Below, piece by piece: positions 38,894 through 48,408 of a DNA stretch of 64,000 nucleotides. Position 1 is the stretch's first letter. Every line of letters begins with the position of its first letter. The notes under the pieces are model-generated. The model worked only from the letters and a program-made list of their open reading frames with translations, ran no database searches and was not told the origin of the DNA. This DNA is from an uncultured Pseudomonas sp. Lineage in GTDB: Bacteria; Pseudomonadota; Gammaproteobacteria; Pseudomonadales; Pseudomonadaceae. A program made the position numbers and the translations under genes. Location of the stretch: positions 61,037 to 125,036 of the forward strand of contig NZ_CAMPHV010000012.1 of assembly GCF_946886105.1 (NCBI RefSeq), read 5' to 3'.

Positions 38894-39206
38894 GCGGGCG
38901 GCTTCTGTCTGCCCAGCGGTTCTGCGAGAGCGACGGTGGATGAAAAAAGCGTCAGCTCCGCGCCCCGATCCACCCTACAGCCACCCCAAGAACGCCTTCC
39001 GCCAGGCACCAATGCGGTGCTAGAGCGCTTCCTGATCGATCGGACAGCTGCCCGCAGTCACCGCGCATATCGCTAACTCATTGATATTCCAACACTCGGC
39101 CGAGCCGCTCGGGCTGGCGTGCTTTGTGCTTCGCTGATTACAAAATTGGTTTTAGCCGATCTTCGTCTAGGCTCTCGGGATAATAATTTTTCAGCAGGTA
39201 GCGAGT
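38894..39206. other. Gene-free stretch between lipase and TRAP genes
   Basis: No gene is credible here. The only notable sequence is a possible sigma-54 promoter at 39115-39129. No strong terminator was found after the lipase. Confidence 0.5.
39115..39129 (+). promoter_or_regulatory. Possible sigma-54 promoter of the TRAP operon
   Basis: TGGCGTG-CTTT-GTGC keeps the GG and GC at sigma-54 spacing and ends 77 bases before dctQ. It departs from consensus at three positions. TRAP dicarboxylate systems are often RpoN-dependent. Confidence 0.4.
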
Positions 39207-39713
39207 ATGCCCAAGGCCATCAAGCTATTCGTGCGTGGGGTGGAGGCAATCAACCGGGTGGTCGGCCGGTTCGCCATGTACCTGATCTTCGCCATTCTCG
39301 GCGTGCTGCTGTATTCCTCGATCAGCAAAACCTTCTTTATGCCCGCCGCCTGGACCCTGGAAAGCGCACAGTTTCTGATGGTCGCCTACTTCCTCCTCGG
39401 CGGCGCCTATTCCATGCAACTCGATGCCCACGTGCGCATGGACCTGTTCTATAGCCGCTGGTCGCCGAAGACCCGCGCGCTGGTCGATGTGCTGACCATC
39501 GGCTTTCTGATCTTTTATCTGGTGCTGCTGCTTTACGGTGGCATCTCCTCGACCCAGTACGCCCTGGAATACGACGAAACCAGCTACTCCGCGTGGTCGC
39601 CGCCGATGGCGCCAATCAAGATCGTCATGTGCATCGGCATCGCCCTGATGTTGCTGCAGGCCATCGCGACGCTGTTCAAGGACATCGCCGCGGCTCGGGG
39701 AGAAACGCTCTAA
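39207..39713 (+). CDS. dctQ: TRAP transporter small permease (DctQ)
   Basis: This 168-residue membrane protein has four helices and the DctQ pattern (FMPAAWTLESAQFLMVAYFLLGGAYSMQLDAHVRMDLFYSRWSP). It pairs with DctM for sodium-driven uptake of an organic acid. The stop codon overlaps the dctM start (TAATG). Confidence 0.9.
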   Translation: MPKAIKLFVRGVEAINRVVGRFAMYLIFAILGVLLYSSISKTFFMPAAWTLESAQFLMVAYFLLGGAYSMQLDAHVRMDLFYSRWSPKTRALVDVLTIGFLIFYLVLLLYGGISSTQYALEYDETSYSAWSPPMAPIKIVMCIGIALMLLQAIATLFKDIAAARGETL

Positions 39714-41038
39714 TGGGCTACGAACTGATCGCCTTGCTGATGTTCTCCACGATGATGTTGCTGCTGCTCACCGGCAAGCGGGTGTTCGGCGCCATCGGCT
39801 TCGTCGCCGTCGCCGCGGCCCTGCTGCTGTGGGGCGACGGCGGCGCGGAAGTAGCCTTCAGCGCGGCGATGAAGTTGATGAAGTGGTACCCGCTGCTGAC
39901 CCTGCCGCTGTTCGTCTACATGGGCTACATGCTCTCCGAGTCGGGCATCGCCGATGACCTCTACCGCATGTTCCATGTGTGGATGGGCCCGCTCAACGGC
40001 GGCCTGGCGATCGGCACCATCGCCTTGATGGTGGCGATCTCGGCAATGAACGGCCTGAGCGTCGCCGGCATGGCGATAGGCGCGAGCATCGCCTTGCCCG
40101 AACTGCTGCGTCGCGGCTACGACAAGATCATGATCACCGGGGTGATCCAGGCCGGCAGCTCGCTGGGCATCCTGATCCCGCCGAGCGTGGTGCTGGTGCT
40201 CTACGGCATGATCGCCCGCCAACCGGTCGGCCAGCTGTGGTTGGCCGGGGTCTTTCCTGGTCTGCTGATGGCCGGCTTGTTCGTGCTCTACATCGCCATT
40301 CGTTGCCGTCTGCAACCCGACCTGGGGCCGGCCTTGAGCGCCGAGGAGCGTGCTGAAATCACCTGGGGCGAAAAGCTGCGCCTGCTCAGCGCCGGGTTGG
40401 TGCCGTTGTTCATTTTCTTCAGCATGACCGGGCTGTTTCTCATGGGCTACACCAGCCTGGTGGAAAGCTCGGCGGTCGGCGCCGCGGCAGCGACCCTGGC
40501 GGCTCTGGCCAAACGTCGGCTGACCCGCCGGGTGATGGAAGAAACCCTGCGCAAAACCCTCGGCATCAGTTGCATGTTCATGTGGATCATCCTCGCCGCG
40601 CTGTGCTTCGGCGCGGTGTTCGACGGCCTCGGCGCGGTCAAGGCGATCGAGGCGTTCTTCCTCGAAGACCTGGGCCTGGGGCCTTGGCAGGTGCTGATCC
40701 TGATGCAGCTGTCGTTCATCCTGATGGGCATGTTTCTCGACGACACCGCGATGCTGGTGATAGTCGCGCCGCTGTATATCCCGCTGGTCGGCGCCCTGGG
40801 CTTCGACCTGGTCTGGTACGGCGTGCTCTACACCATCACCTGCCAGATCGCCTACATGACCCCGCCGTTCGGCTACAACCTGTTCCTGATGCGCGCCATG
40901 GCGCCGCCGGAAGTCAGCCTGCGCGACATCTACGTTTCGGTGACGCCGTTCGTGGCGATCATGGTGCTGGCCTTGGCACTGGTCATGCTGTTTCCGCAAA
41001 TCGCCCTGTGGCTGCCGCAGTGGCATTACGCACGCTGA
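39713..41038 (+). CDS. dctM: TRAP transporter large permease (DctM)
   Basis: This 441-residue protein of about 12 helices has GAVQAGSSLGILIPPSVVLVLYG-type motifs (TGVIQAGSSLGILIPPS) and MTPPFGYNLFLM near the end, typical of DctM. The frame is open earlier, but the ATG at 39713 overlapping dctQ is chosen. Confidence 0.92.
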   Translation: MGYELIALLMFSTMMLLLLTGKRVFGAIGFVAVAAALLLWGDGGAEVAFSAAMKLMKWYPLLTLPLFVYMGYMLSESGIADDLYRMFHVWMGPLNGGLAIGTIALMVAISAMNGLSVAGMAIGASIALPELLRRGYDKIMITGVIQAGSSLGILIPPSVVLVLYGMIARQPVGQLWLAGVFPGLLMAGLFVLYIAIRCRLQPDLGPALSAEERAEITWGEKLRLLSAGLVPLFIFFSMTGLFLMGYTSLVESSAVGAAAATLAALAKRRLTRRVMEETLRKTLGISCMFMWIILAALCFGAVFDGLGAVKAIEAFFLEDLGLGPWQVLILMQLSFILMGMFLDDTAMLVIVAPLYIPLVGALGFDLVWYGVLYTITCQIAYMTPPFGYNLFLMRAMAPPEVSLRDIYVSVTPFVAIMVLALALVMLFPQIALWLPQWHYAR

Positions 41039-41204
41039 GTTTTTTCGATTTTCAGGGAGCATCGCTCGTTGATCGCGTCGACTGGCGCACCGCTGACGGG
41101 CCTTTCACCACCTGAGAACGCTGCACGGCCTGCCGGCCGCTGCGGCGCAATGCGGTACGACATCTGAATCGACACTTCTGAATCGACAGCTAGGGAGAGA
41201 CAGC

Positions 41205-42248
41205 ATGACTACGAGACGCAGCTTTCTGAAGACCGCCGCGGTGGCCACCGGCGCCACCGCCCTGGGCACCTCGCACATCTACGCCGACGAGCCGAAGAAG
41301 ATCACCTGGCGCCTGCAGACCTACGCCGGCCCGGCCCTCGGCGAGCACGTGATCAAACCCTCGATCGACGCCTTCAACAAGGCCGCTAACGGCCAGATGG
41401 AAATCCAGCTGTATTACGCCGACCAGCTGGTGCCCACCGGCGAGCTGTTCCGCGCCATGCAGAAGGGCACCATCGATGCGGTGCAAAGCGACGATGACTC
41501 GATCGCAGCGCCGGTGGATATCTCGGTGTTCGGCGGCTACTTCCCGTTCGCCACCCGCTACAGCCTGGACGTGCCGGTGCTGTTCAACAAATACGGGCTC
41601 AACGAAATATGGGAAGAAGCCTACGGCGAAGTCAAAGGCGTGACCTGGCTCGGCGCCGGTGCCTGGGACCCCTGCAACTTCGCCACCGTCGAGCCGATCA
41701 ACAGCCTCGCCGACCTCAAGGGCAAACGCATCTTCACCTTCCCCACCGCCGGCAAATTCCTTTCGCGCTTCGGCGTGATCCCGGTGACTCTGCCCTGGGA
41801 GGACGTCGAAGTGGCGATCCAGACCGGCGAACTGGACGGCATCGCCTGGTCCGGCATCACCGAGGACTACACCGTCGGCTGGGCCAATGTGACCAAGTAC
41901 TTCCTCACCAACAACATCTCCGGCGCCTGGTGCGGCTCCTACTTCGCCAACTCGGAGAAATGGGCGGAAGTGCCCGCGCACCTGCAAACCCTGTTCAAGC
42001 TGTGCATGGACAGCTCCAACTACTACCGTCAGCACTGGTACTGGGGTGGCGAGGCGCAACTGCGGGTCGAGGGCGACAAACTCAAACTGACCACCATCCC
42101 CGACGCCGAATGGGCCACGGTGGAAGCCGAGGCGCAAAAGTTCTGGGACGAAATCGCCAAAACCAGCCCCCGCTGCGCGCGGGTGGTGGAGATCTTCAAA
42201 AAGTACAACGCGCTGATGGCCAAGGCGGGGTCGCCGTATCGCTGTTGA
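41205..42248 (+). CDS. dctP: TRAP transporter solute-binding protein (DctP)
   Basis: This 347-residue periplasmic binding protein has a clear Tat leader (RRSFLKTAAV), suggesting export folded, and a DctP fold (QMEIQLYYADQLVPTGELFRAMQKGTIDAVQ, LKGKRIFTFPTAGKFL). Substrate preference is not readable, though the WPW/aromatic pocket (GAGAWDPCN) resembles 2-oxo acid or mannitol/chloroaromatic TRAP proteins. The gene order Q-M-P is the reverse of many dctPQM operons. Confidence 0.9.
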   Translation: MTTRRSFLKTAAVATGATALGTSHIYADEPKKITWRLQTYAGPALGEHVIKPSIDAFNKAANGQMEIQLYYADQLVPTGELFRAMQKGTIDAVQSDDDSIAAPVDISVFGGYFPFATRYSLDVPVLFNKYGLNEIWEEAYGEVKGVTWLGAGAWDPCNFATVEPINSLADLKGKRIFTFPTAGKFLSRFGVIPVTLPWEDVEVAIQTGELDGIAWSGITEDYTVGWANVTKYFLTNNISGAWCGSYFANSEKWAEVPAHLQTLFKLCMDSSNYYRQHWYWGGEAQLRVEGDKLKLTTIPDAEWATVEAEAQKFWDEIAKTSPRCARVVEIFKKYNALMAKAGSPYRC

Positions 42249-42270
42249 TTGCCAGGCTGAACCTGAACCT

Positions 42271-42303
42271 ATGCCCGCGCCGAGAGGTGCGGGCATGTTT
42301 TTT
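42271..42303 (+). terminator. Rho-independent terminator of the TRAP operon
   Basis: ATGCCCGC and GCGGGCAT form an eight-base stem with a ten-base loop, followed by GTTTTTT. Confidence 0.9.
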
Positions 42304-42430
42304 ATGGAGCGGCAGGGGATAGGGGCGTCGTTCATTTCTGTGCTTCACTAGTCGCCGGTTGGCCACCGCGTTATGCAACTGAACATGGCAATCAAGGCGG
42401 TCCTGCGCATGGACGCTAATGGAGATAAAC

Positions 42431-43333
42431 GTGACCACAGACCAAACCAAGCAGAAGCTGGTAATTCCCAGGCACTTCTTCGAAACATCCGATGGATGGG
42501 GGCTGCGTGCCACGTTGCGGCTCTTGGGTGTTCCGCTGATTCATATCGCGATGCTGCCTTTTTGGGCGAGCCTTTCACCTTGGCTGGCCATTGCTGCAAT
42601 AGTGCCGCTGGGTGTCGCGATATCCAAAACAACGCTATTGGTCCATGAGGCCGTGCATGGTTCGCTGTTCCGCACGCCAGCCTTGAACCGTATCGTTGGG
42701 CGTATAGGCGGCTGGTGGACCATGGTGGATTTCATCGCCTTTGATGCTTTGCATAAAAGCCACCACATGAAGGTTGGTGACGATGACGATCCGCAACTCC
42801 TCGATTATGGCGCGCTCGAGACAGCCAGCCGCAGTCGGCTGGCCTGGCACTTGTTGCGGCCTCTGCTGGGCTGGAACCTGATCCATATGGCCACGCTGCT
42901 CAAGCAACGGCTGAGGATGCCCCGGCCTTGGCGAGTAACCCTGGGTGAATGCCTAGGTCTTGTCGCCGTGCAAGGCACATTTTTTCTGTTGGCCACCAGC
43001 GGTGGTGAGCGGCTGTGGCTCGGCTTGATCTTCCCAATTTCGGCCGCCACGGTTGGCTTGTTCATGTCGCAAATCCGAGGCTTTTGCGAGCATGTGCCAA
43101 TGCCGGGTGAGTCCGGCGTCATGCGTTTGCGCAGTCATACCAGCAATCCATTTGAGCGGCCATTTATCCACTACCTCAATTACAACTACCACGGCGAACA
43201 CCACCGCTATCCACGTGTGCCGAGTCGCAATCTGCCGGCGCTGTCGCAATGGCTGTTGGAGCAAGGTCAACCCGTTGAGCGCTCGCCGTCATACACCAAC
43301 ACCATCCGCTCCCGCTGGCAGGCCTGTTCTTAA
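42431..43333 (+). CDS. Fatty acid desaturase-family protein
   Basis: This roughly 300-residue membrane protein has histidine boxes HEAVH (about 73-77), HKSHH (about 109-113) and HGEHH (about 260-264) of the FA_desaturase family. It is unrelated in detail to the DesB proteins and nearer beta-carotene hydroxylase/ketolase-like or alkane/lipid desaturases. GTG at 42431 with GGAG six bases before is preferred to the ATG at 42419, which lacks a binding site. Substrate unknown; no partner reductase adjoins it. Confidence 0.82.
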   Translation: MTTDQTKQKLVIPRHFFETSDGWGLRATLRLLGVPLIHIAMLPFWASLSPWLAIAAIVPLGVAISKTTLLVHEAVHGSLFRTPALNRIVGRIGGWWTMVDFIAFDALHKSHHMKVGDDDDPQLLDYGALETASRSRLAWHLLRPLLGWNLIHMATLLKQRLRMPRPWRVTLGECLGLVAVQGTFFLLATSGGERLWLGLIFPISAATVGLFMSQIRGFCEHVPMPGESGVMRLRSHTSNPFERPFIHYLNYNYHGEHHRYPRVPSRNLPALSQWLLEQGQPVERSPSYTNTIRSRWQACS

Positions 43334-43412
43334 GCGACTGTGGTCAATCTGAGCATGTGGTGCCACCGCAATATCTGATGCGGCACGACGCCATCGAAAA
43401 ACCCGTTTAGCC

Positions 43413-43712
43413 CTAGGGTCTGTTGCCGTTTCAGCGCAAGCCGCGTTGCCGCGCAAAATCTCGCCATGGCCGGGCGGCGATCCGCTAGGCGTAGGACGCA
43501 GGTAATGGACTAGCCGTCCGCGTTGTTCCCTTGCCAAGTCCTACAACAACGCATGGCGAGATTTTCCGCGCAACCCGCAGGGCCGGGCCTGTTTTAGCGC
43601 GATACTGCGTTTCTCGACACTCATTTGGAACGACCAAACTTCGCGTCTCGTGCCTTGTCTCGCGCTAAAACAGGCTCCGGCGTGGTCGCGATGAAACGGC
43701 AACAGACCCTAG
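43413..43712. mobile_element. MITE-like palindromic element, 300 bp
   Basis: Perfect 21-base terminal inverted repeats (CTAGGGTCTGTTGCCGTTTC and one more base) bound the unit. Inside, two further inverted pairs occur: GCGCAAAATCTCGCCATG (43451) with its reverse at 43555, and GCCTGTTTTAGCGCGA (43588) with its reverse at about 43662. There is no open frame of note. The ends carry CTAG, perhaps the duplicated target. A solitary end of the same type is at 61466. It accounts for most of the gene-free stretch 43334-43848. Confidence 0.78.
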
Positions 43713-43756
43713 ACTGAGAAACATGCTGGGGTCGCTTCAGGTCGCCTTATTGTCGA

Positions 43757-43791
43757 GGCTTAAAGCCGCTGGCCTGCCGCGGTTTTAAGCC
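43757..43791 (+). terminator. Hairpin before the ABC genes
   Basis: GGCTTAAA-CCGC and GCGG-TTTTAAGCC pair. It could be a terminator for sequence to its left or a leader structure; the T run is inside the stem. Confidence 0.35.
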
Positions 43792-43848
43792 TGATGATGA
43801 GCATCGTCACGTTATCCGTGGCCTGTCTTAAAGGAGTCGCCCGCGCGG

Positions 43849-44514
43849 ATGTTGATCGTCGAGGATGTGCATAAAGCCTTCGCCACCGCCCAAGGCCGCT
43901 TGCCGGTATTGCGCGGGGTCGACCTGCAATTGCCGAGGGGCAGCAGCCTGGCGCTGATGGGCGAATCGGGCAGCGGTAAGAGCACTTTGCTACACCTGAT
44001 CGCCGGGCTGGAGCGCGCCGACAGCGGGCGCATCCTGATCGACGGCGAGCCGTTGCAGGGGCGTGGCGAGGCCGAATTGGCGCGCTGGCGCCGCGAAGGC
44101 ATCGGCCTGGTGTTCCAGCAATACAATCTGATCGGCAGCCTCAGCGTCGCCGCCAACCTGGCCTTTCAGGCGCGGCTGGCCGGGCGGCACGATCCGGCTT
44201 GGGTCAGTTATCTGGCCGACCGCCTGGGGCTGACGCCATTGCTGCAGCGCTACCCCGAGCAGCTTTCCGGCGGCCAGCAGCAGCGCGTGGCGATCGGTCG
44301 GGCGTTGGCGTCGCGGCCTTCGCTGGTGTTGGCCGATGAGCCGACCGGCAGCCTCGACGAGGCGAGCAGCGAAACCGTGCTGGAGCTTTTGCTGGAACTG
44401 GTCGGCGAATCCGGCAGCAGCCTGTTGCTGGTGACCCATAGCGAACGGCTGGCCGCGCGTCTGGCGCACAACCTGTATCTGCACCTGGGCCGGGTGCGGC
44501 CGCGGGAGAGCTGA
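43849..44514 (+). CDS. ABC transporter ATPase (LolD/MacB type)
   Basis: This 221-residue ATPase has Walker [10 protein letters not shown] (about 37-45), Q-loop [12 protein letters not shown], signature [15 protein letters not shown], Walker [13 protein letters not shown] and the H-loop LVTHS. This is the set for extruding or lipoprotein-releasing ABC systems. The next gene encodes its FtsX-like permease, five bases away. Confidence 0.9.
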   Translation: MLIVEDVHKAFATAQGRLPVLRGVDLQLPRGSSLALMGESGSGKSTLLHLIAGLERADSGRILIDGEPLQGRGEAELARWRREGIGLVFQQYNLIGSLSVAANLAFQARLAGRHDPAWVSYLADRLGLTPLLQRYPEQLSGGQQQRVAIGRALASRPSLVLADEPTGSLDEASSETVLELLLELVGESGSSLLLVTHSERLAARLAHNLYLHLGRVRPRES

Positions 44515-44519
44515 CGAGC

Positions 44520-46988
44520 ATGCTGCGCATCTGTCTGCTGGCGCTGCTGAGCCATTGGCGCCGCCATCCGCTGCAATTGTTCAGCATCCTCACCGGCTTG
44601 TGGCTGGCCACCGCCCTGTGGACCGGGGTGCAGGCGCTCAACAGTCAGGCGCGCGCCGATTACGCCCGCGCCAGCGCCGTGCTCGCCGGGCCCGCGCGGG
44701 TGCAATTGTTGCCGCACCAGGGGCAGCGCTTCGCCCAGCCACTCTATGTGCAACTGCGGCGCAGCGGCTGGCCTGTATCGCCGGTACTGGAAGGGCGCTT
44801 GCGCTTTGCCGGCGAGTCGCCGCTGAGTGTGCAGCTGCTCGGTATCGAGCCGCTGAGCCTGCCTGCCGGCAGCGAAATAGCAGGGCAGGGCGCTAGTGCT
44901 ATCGACCTCGCCGCCTTTATCGGTGCATCCGGCCAGGCCTGGATCGCGCCGGATACCTTGGCCCGCTTGGGTCTCAAGCCCGGCGAACAGGCAATCACCC
45001 TCGATGGCCAGCGCCTGCCGCCCTTACAGATGCAACCGCAACTGGCGCCCGGGGTGATCCTGGTCGATATCGGCCATGCGCAACGCCTGTTGCAGGCGCC
45101 GGGGCAACTGTCGAGGCTGCTGTTGCCGGCGGACTACGCCGCGCGCGCCCCCGAGCTGCCAGCGGAGCTGAATGCTCTGCTGCGGCTGCAAGCGGCTGAA
45201 GATGACGACGACCTGCAGCGCCTGACCGCCAGCTTTCACCTCAACTTGACCGCGCTCGGCTTGCTGGCCTTTATCGTCGGCCTGTTTATCGTGCACGCGG
45301 CGATTGGCCTGGCGCTGGAGCAGCGTCGCGGTTTGCTGCGCACCCTGCGCGCCTGCGGGGTCAGCCTGCGGGGCTTGCTCACTGCCTTGGCGTTGGAATT
45401 GGGGCTGTTCGCCTTGCTTGCGGGACTGGCCGGGGTCGTCAGCGGCTATCTGTTGGCCAGTTGGTTGCTCGGCGACCTGGCCGCCAGCCTGCGCGGGCTC
45501 TATGGCGCGGAGGTGGCCGGGCAGTTGAATCTGTCGCCGCAGTGGAGGTTGGTCGGGTTGGCGATCAGCCTGCTCGGCGCCTTGCTGGCGGGCGCCAACA
45601 GTCTGCTGCGCGCGGCCAATCTGCCGTTGTTGGCGCTGGCCCAGCCGCAAGCCTGGCGTCAGGCCCAAAGCCGCTGGCTAAAACGCCAAGCCTGGTTGGC
45701 GGCCGTGTTGTCGCTGATCGCCCTGGCCTGTTGGGCGTTCGGCGACAGCCTGCTCAGCGCCTTTGCCCTGCTCGGTGCCCTGCTGCTGGCCGCGGCCTTG
45801 CTGTTGCCGGCGTTGCTCGATGGTGCCCTGGCCGTGCTCGCGCGCCATAGCCGTGGGCCTGTGGCCGAATGGTTCGTCGCCGACAGTCGCCAGCAACTGC
45901 CGGCATTGGCCTTGGCGCTGATGGCTTTGCTGTTGGCGCTGGCCGCCAGCGTCGGTGTCGGCAGCATGACCGAGGGCTTTCGCCAGACCTTTGTCGGCTG
46001 GCTCGATCAACGTCTGTCGGCCGAGCTGTACGTGTCGCCCCGCGACGCCGCGCAATCGCGGCAGGTGCTCGCCTGGCTCGAGCCGCAGGCCGATATCGAT
46101 GCGTTGCCGCATTGGCACGTCGACCTGCGCCTGCAAGGTTTGCCGGTGCAGGTCCAGGGCATAGTCGAGCACCCCAGCTATGCGCAGCATTGGCCGCTGC
46201 TGGAACAGCAAGCCGAGGCCTGGCCGCTGTTGCACTCCGGCCAGGGTGCGATGCTCAGCGAGCAACTGGCGCGGCGTCTCGATCTGCAAGTGGGCGACAC
46301 CTTGAGCCTGCCGGCCGCCGATGGCGAGCAGCGCCTGCCGGTGGTGTCGCTGTATGCCGACTACGGCAACCCCAAGGGCCATGTGCTGACCAGCGCCGCC
46401 TGGTTGCAACGGCAGTGGCCGGATGCCGTGCTCGGTAACCTCAGCCTGCGCATGCCGGCGCCGCGCGTGGCCCCGCTCAAGGCGCAGCTCGAGCAGCGTT
46501 ACGGCGCCGATGGCCTGCGCCTGATCGATCAGGCCGAGCTGAAGCGTTGGTCGACACGCATCTTCGAACGCACCTTCGCCGCCACCGGTGCGCTCAATAG
46601 CCTGACCTTGGGCGTGGCCGGGGTGGCGCTGTTTATCAGCCTGCTGACCCTGGGGCAGAGCCGTCTCGGCCAGTTGGCGCCCTTGTGGGCTTTGGGCTTG
46701 GGGCGACGCCAATTGGACTGGTTGAGCCTGGGGCAAACGCTGTTGCTGGCCAGCTTCACCGTGCTGCTGGCGATGCCTCTCGGGCTGTTGTTGGCCTGGT
46801 GCCTGGTGGCGGTGGTCAATGTCCAGGCCTTCGGCTGGCGCCTGCCGCTGCATGTGTTTCCCGCACAACTGCTGCAACTCGCCGCGCTCGGCTTGTGCAC
46901 CAGCCTGCTCGCCGCCGCCGGGCCGCTTTGGCAAATGGCCTGGCGCCAGCCCGCCGATCTGTTGAGGCAATTCGCCGATGACCGCTGA
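44520..46988 (+). CDS. FtsX-like ABC transporter permease
   Basis: This 822-residue protein has helices near 20-40, 240-275, 285-320, 355-370, 400-450 and a C-terminal FtsX set (about 690-810). Large extracytoplasmic domains lie between. This is the layout of the duplicated FtsX permeases (YbbP-like). With the ATPase and the AttH-like lipoprotein it forms a three-gene unit known in proteobacteria but with no firmly known substrate. Its end overlaps the next start by 11 bases. Confidence 0.87.
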   Translation: MLRICLLALLSHWRRHPLQLFSILTGLWLATALWTGVQALNSQARADYARASAVLAGPARVQLLPHQGQRFAQPLYVQLRRSGWPVSPVLEGRLRFAGESPLSVQLLGIEPLSLPAGSEIAGQGASAIDLAAFIGASGQAWIAPDTLARLGLKPGEQAITLDGQRLPPLQMQPQLAPGVILVDIGHAQRLLQAPGQLSRLLLPADYAARAPELPAELNALLRLQAAEDDDDLQRLTASFHLNLTALGLLAFIVGLFIVHAAIGLALEQRRGLLRTLRACGVSLRGLLTALALELGLFALLAGLAGVVSGYLLASWLLGDLAASLRGLYGAEVAGQLNLSPQWRLVGLAISLLGALLAGANSLLRAANLPLLALAQPQAWRQAQSRWLKRQAWLAAVLSLIALACWAFGDSLLSAFALLGALLLAAALLLPALLDGALAVLARHSRGPVAEWFVADSRQQLPALALALMALLLALAASVGVGSMTEGFRQTFVGWLDQRLSAELYVSPRDAAQSRQVLAWLEPQADIDALPHWHVDLRLQGLPVQVQGIVEHPSYAQHWPLLEQQAEAWPLLHSGQGAMLSEQLARRLDLQVGDTLSLPAADGEQRLPVVSLYADYGNPKGHVLTSAAWLQRQWPDAVLGNLSLRMPAPRVAPLKAQLEQRYGADGLRLIDQAELKRWSTRIFERTFAATGALNSLTLGVAGVALFISLLTLGQSRLGQLAPLWALGLGRRQLDWLSLGQTLLLASFTVLLAMPLGLLLAWCLVAVVNVQAFGWRLPLHVFPAQLLQLAALGLCTSLLAAAGPLWQMAWRQPADLLRQFADDR

Positions 46989-48345
46989 CAGGCCGTTGAA
47001 AAGCGTAGGCGAGGCAGGCAAGACAAGGCAAAAACAGGCGAGGAAGCGGAGTTTACGAGCTGTAAATGAGCATTCCGAGCCTGTTTTTAACGCCGTATTG
47101 CCAACGCAGGTAGTTTTTCAACGGCCTGCTAAGCATCTGCTGTCGAGCTTGCTGCTAAGCCTGGCGCTGCTCGTCGGTTGCGATCAGGCGCCCGAACCGC
47201 GCCAGGGTTTCGCCGGCCTCGGCGAGGCGGCGCAGGGCTTCGCCCGGGTCGAGCGCGGCCAGCCGCTGGTATTCCCGCGTGACCATGGCGCCCATCCTGG
47301 TTACCGCATCGAATGGTGGTACGTCACCGCCAACCTAACCGACCAGCAGGGCCGCGACTGGGGCGTGCAATGGACGCTGTTTCGCTCGGCGCTACGCCCC
47401 GGCGAGGGACAGCCCGGTTGGCAAAGCCCGAATCTGTGGATGGGCCACGCCGGCCTGAGCGGCCCTGGCAGGCCATTGCAAAACGTAGGCGAGGCAGTCA
47501 GCGCAAGGCAAAAACAGGCGAAAAAGCGGAGTTTACGAGCTGTAAATGAGCATTTTGAGCCTGTTTTTAACGCCGCGATGGCAACGCAGGTAGTTTTGCA
47601 ACGGCCTGCCAACGGTCATCGGTATAGCGAACGACTGGCCCGCGGCGGCATCGGCCAAGCCGGCGTCGAGGCCGAGCCGTTCCATGCCTGGATCGATGAC
47701 TGGTCGCTGCGCGGTGAGCCCGGCCAGGGCTTGCAGCAACTGCAGATGCAGGCCGCCGGCGAGGACTTCCGCTACCGCCTGCAACTGCGCGCCAAGGGCC
47801 CGCTGGTGCTGCACGGCGAGCGCGGCTACAGCGAAAAGTCCGGCGCGGGCCAGGCCTCGTATTACTACAGCCAGCCGTTCTATCGGGTCAGCGGTGAGAT
47901 CGAACGCGATGGCCAGCGCTTCACCGTCAGCGGTCAGGCCTGGCTCGACCGCGAGTGGAGCAGCCAACCGCTGGCCGCCGAGCAGCAGGGCTGGGATTGG
48001 TTCTCCCTGCACCTGGCCAGCGGCGCCAAGCTGATGCTGTTCCAGGTGCGCCAGGCCGACGGCGAGCCCTATCGCGCCGGCACCTGGATCGACGCGGACG
48101 GCAATGCGCAGGCGCTGCGCGGCGAGCAAATCCAACTCAGCGAACAGACCTGGACGCGTCAAGCCCATGGCCGCAAGATGCCGACCCGCTGGCGCATCCA
48201 GGTCGCCGAGCATGGCGTCGACGTGCAGGCCGAGGCGATCCAGCCGCGGGCCTGGATGGACACCTCATTCCCCTACTGGGAAGGCCCGGTACGTCTGATC
48301 GGCGAACCGGGCGGCCAGGGTTACCTGGAAATGACCGGATATTGA
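46978..48345 (+). CDS. AttH/carotenoid 1,2-hydratase-like lipoprotein, carrying two in-frame repeat insertions
   Basis: The natural protein is a lipocalin-like AttH family lipoprotein: lipobox LALLVGC, FPRDHGAHPGYRIEWWYVTANL, SPNLWMGHAGLSG, then GHRYSERLARGGIGQAG...FHAWIDDW and WDWFSLHLASGAKLMLFQVR. The 455-residue frame is about 95 residues longer than expected. Codons 5-50 are repeat copy A, lying before the signal peptide (MTA joins KHLLSSLLLSLALLVGC). Copy B fills about 49 codons between GLSGPG and GHRYSERL in a conserved stretch. Both are read in the same frame without a stop. Export and folding may fail, so it may be a pseudogene with an open frame. Confidence 0.75.
   Translation: MTADRPLKSVGEAGKTRQKQARKRSLRAVNEHSEPVFNAVLPTQVVFQRPAKHLLSSLLLSLALLVGCDQAPEPRQGFAGLGEAAQGFARVERGQPLVFPRDHGAHPGYRIEWWYVTANLTDQQGRDWGVQWTLFRSALRPGEGQPGWQSPNLWMGHAGLSGPGRPLQNVGEAVSARQKQAKKRSLRAVNEHFEPVFNAAMATQVVLQRPANGHRYSERLARGGIGQAGVEAEPFHAWIDDWSLRGEPGQGLQQLQMQAAGEDFRYRLQLRAKGPLVLHGERGYSEKSGAGQASYYYSQPFYRVSGEIERDGQRFTVSGQAWLDREWSSQPLAAEQQGWDWFSLHLASGAKLMLFQVRQADGEPYRAGTWIDADGNAQALRGEQIQLSEQTWTRQAHGRKMPTRWRIQVAEHGVDVQAEAIQPRAWMDTSFPYWEGPVRLIGEPGGQGYLEMTGY
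46989..47129 (+). repeat. Palindromic repeat copy A (inside an open frame)
   Basis: About 141 bases with inverted ends CAGGCCGTTGAAAA and TTTTCAACGGCCTG, and inner inverted parts around AAAAACAGGC and GCCTGTTTTT. It is nearly identical to copy C at 63877. Encoded in-frame peptide begins RPLKSVGEAGKTRQKQ. Confidence 0.9.
47468..47609 (+). repeat. Palindromic repeat copy B (inside an open frame)
   Basis: Same family and direction as copy A. Its left end reads CATTGCAAAAC and its right end GTTTTGCAACG: both differ from copy A at paired positions, so the end-to-end pairing is kept. Encoded in-frame peptide begins RPLQNVGEAVSARQKQ. Confidence 0.9.
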
Positions 48346-48408
48346 AGCGACGAAAGTCGCCAGGCGCGGATAGGCAACAGCGCCCCGGCATGGCTATGAT
48401 CGGAGTCC

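Noticed and set aside
46989..47609. Copies A and B as a CRISPR-like or tandem array
   Set aside because: Only two copies, 480 bases apart, each palindromic and inside coding sequence; no spacers or cas genes.
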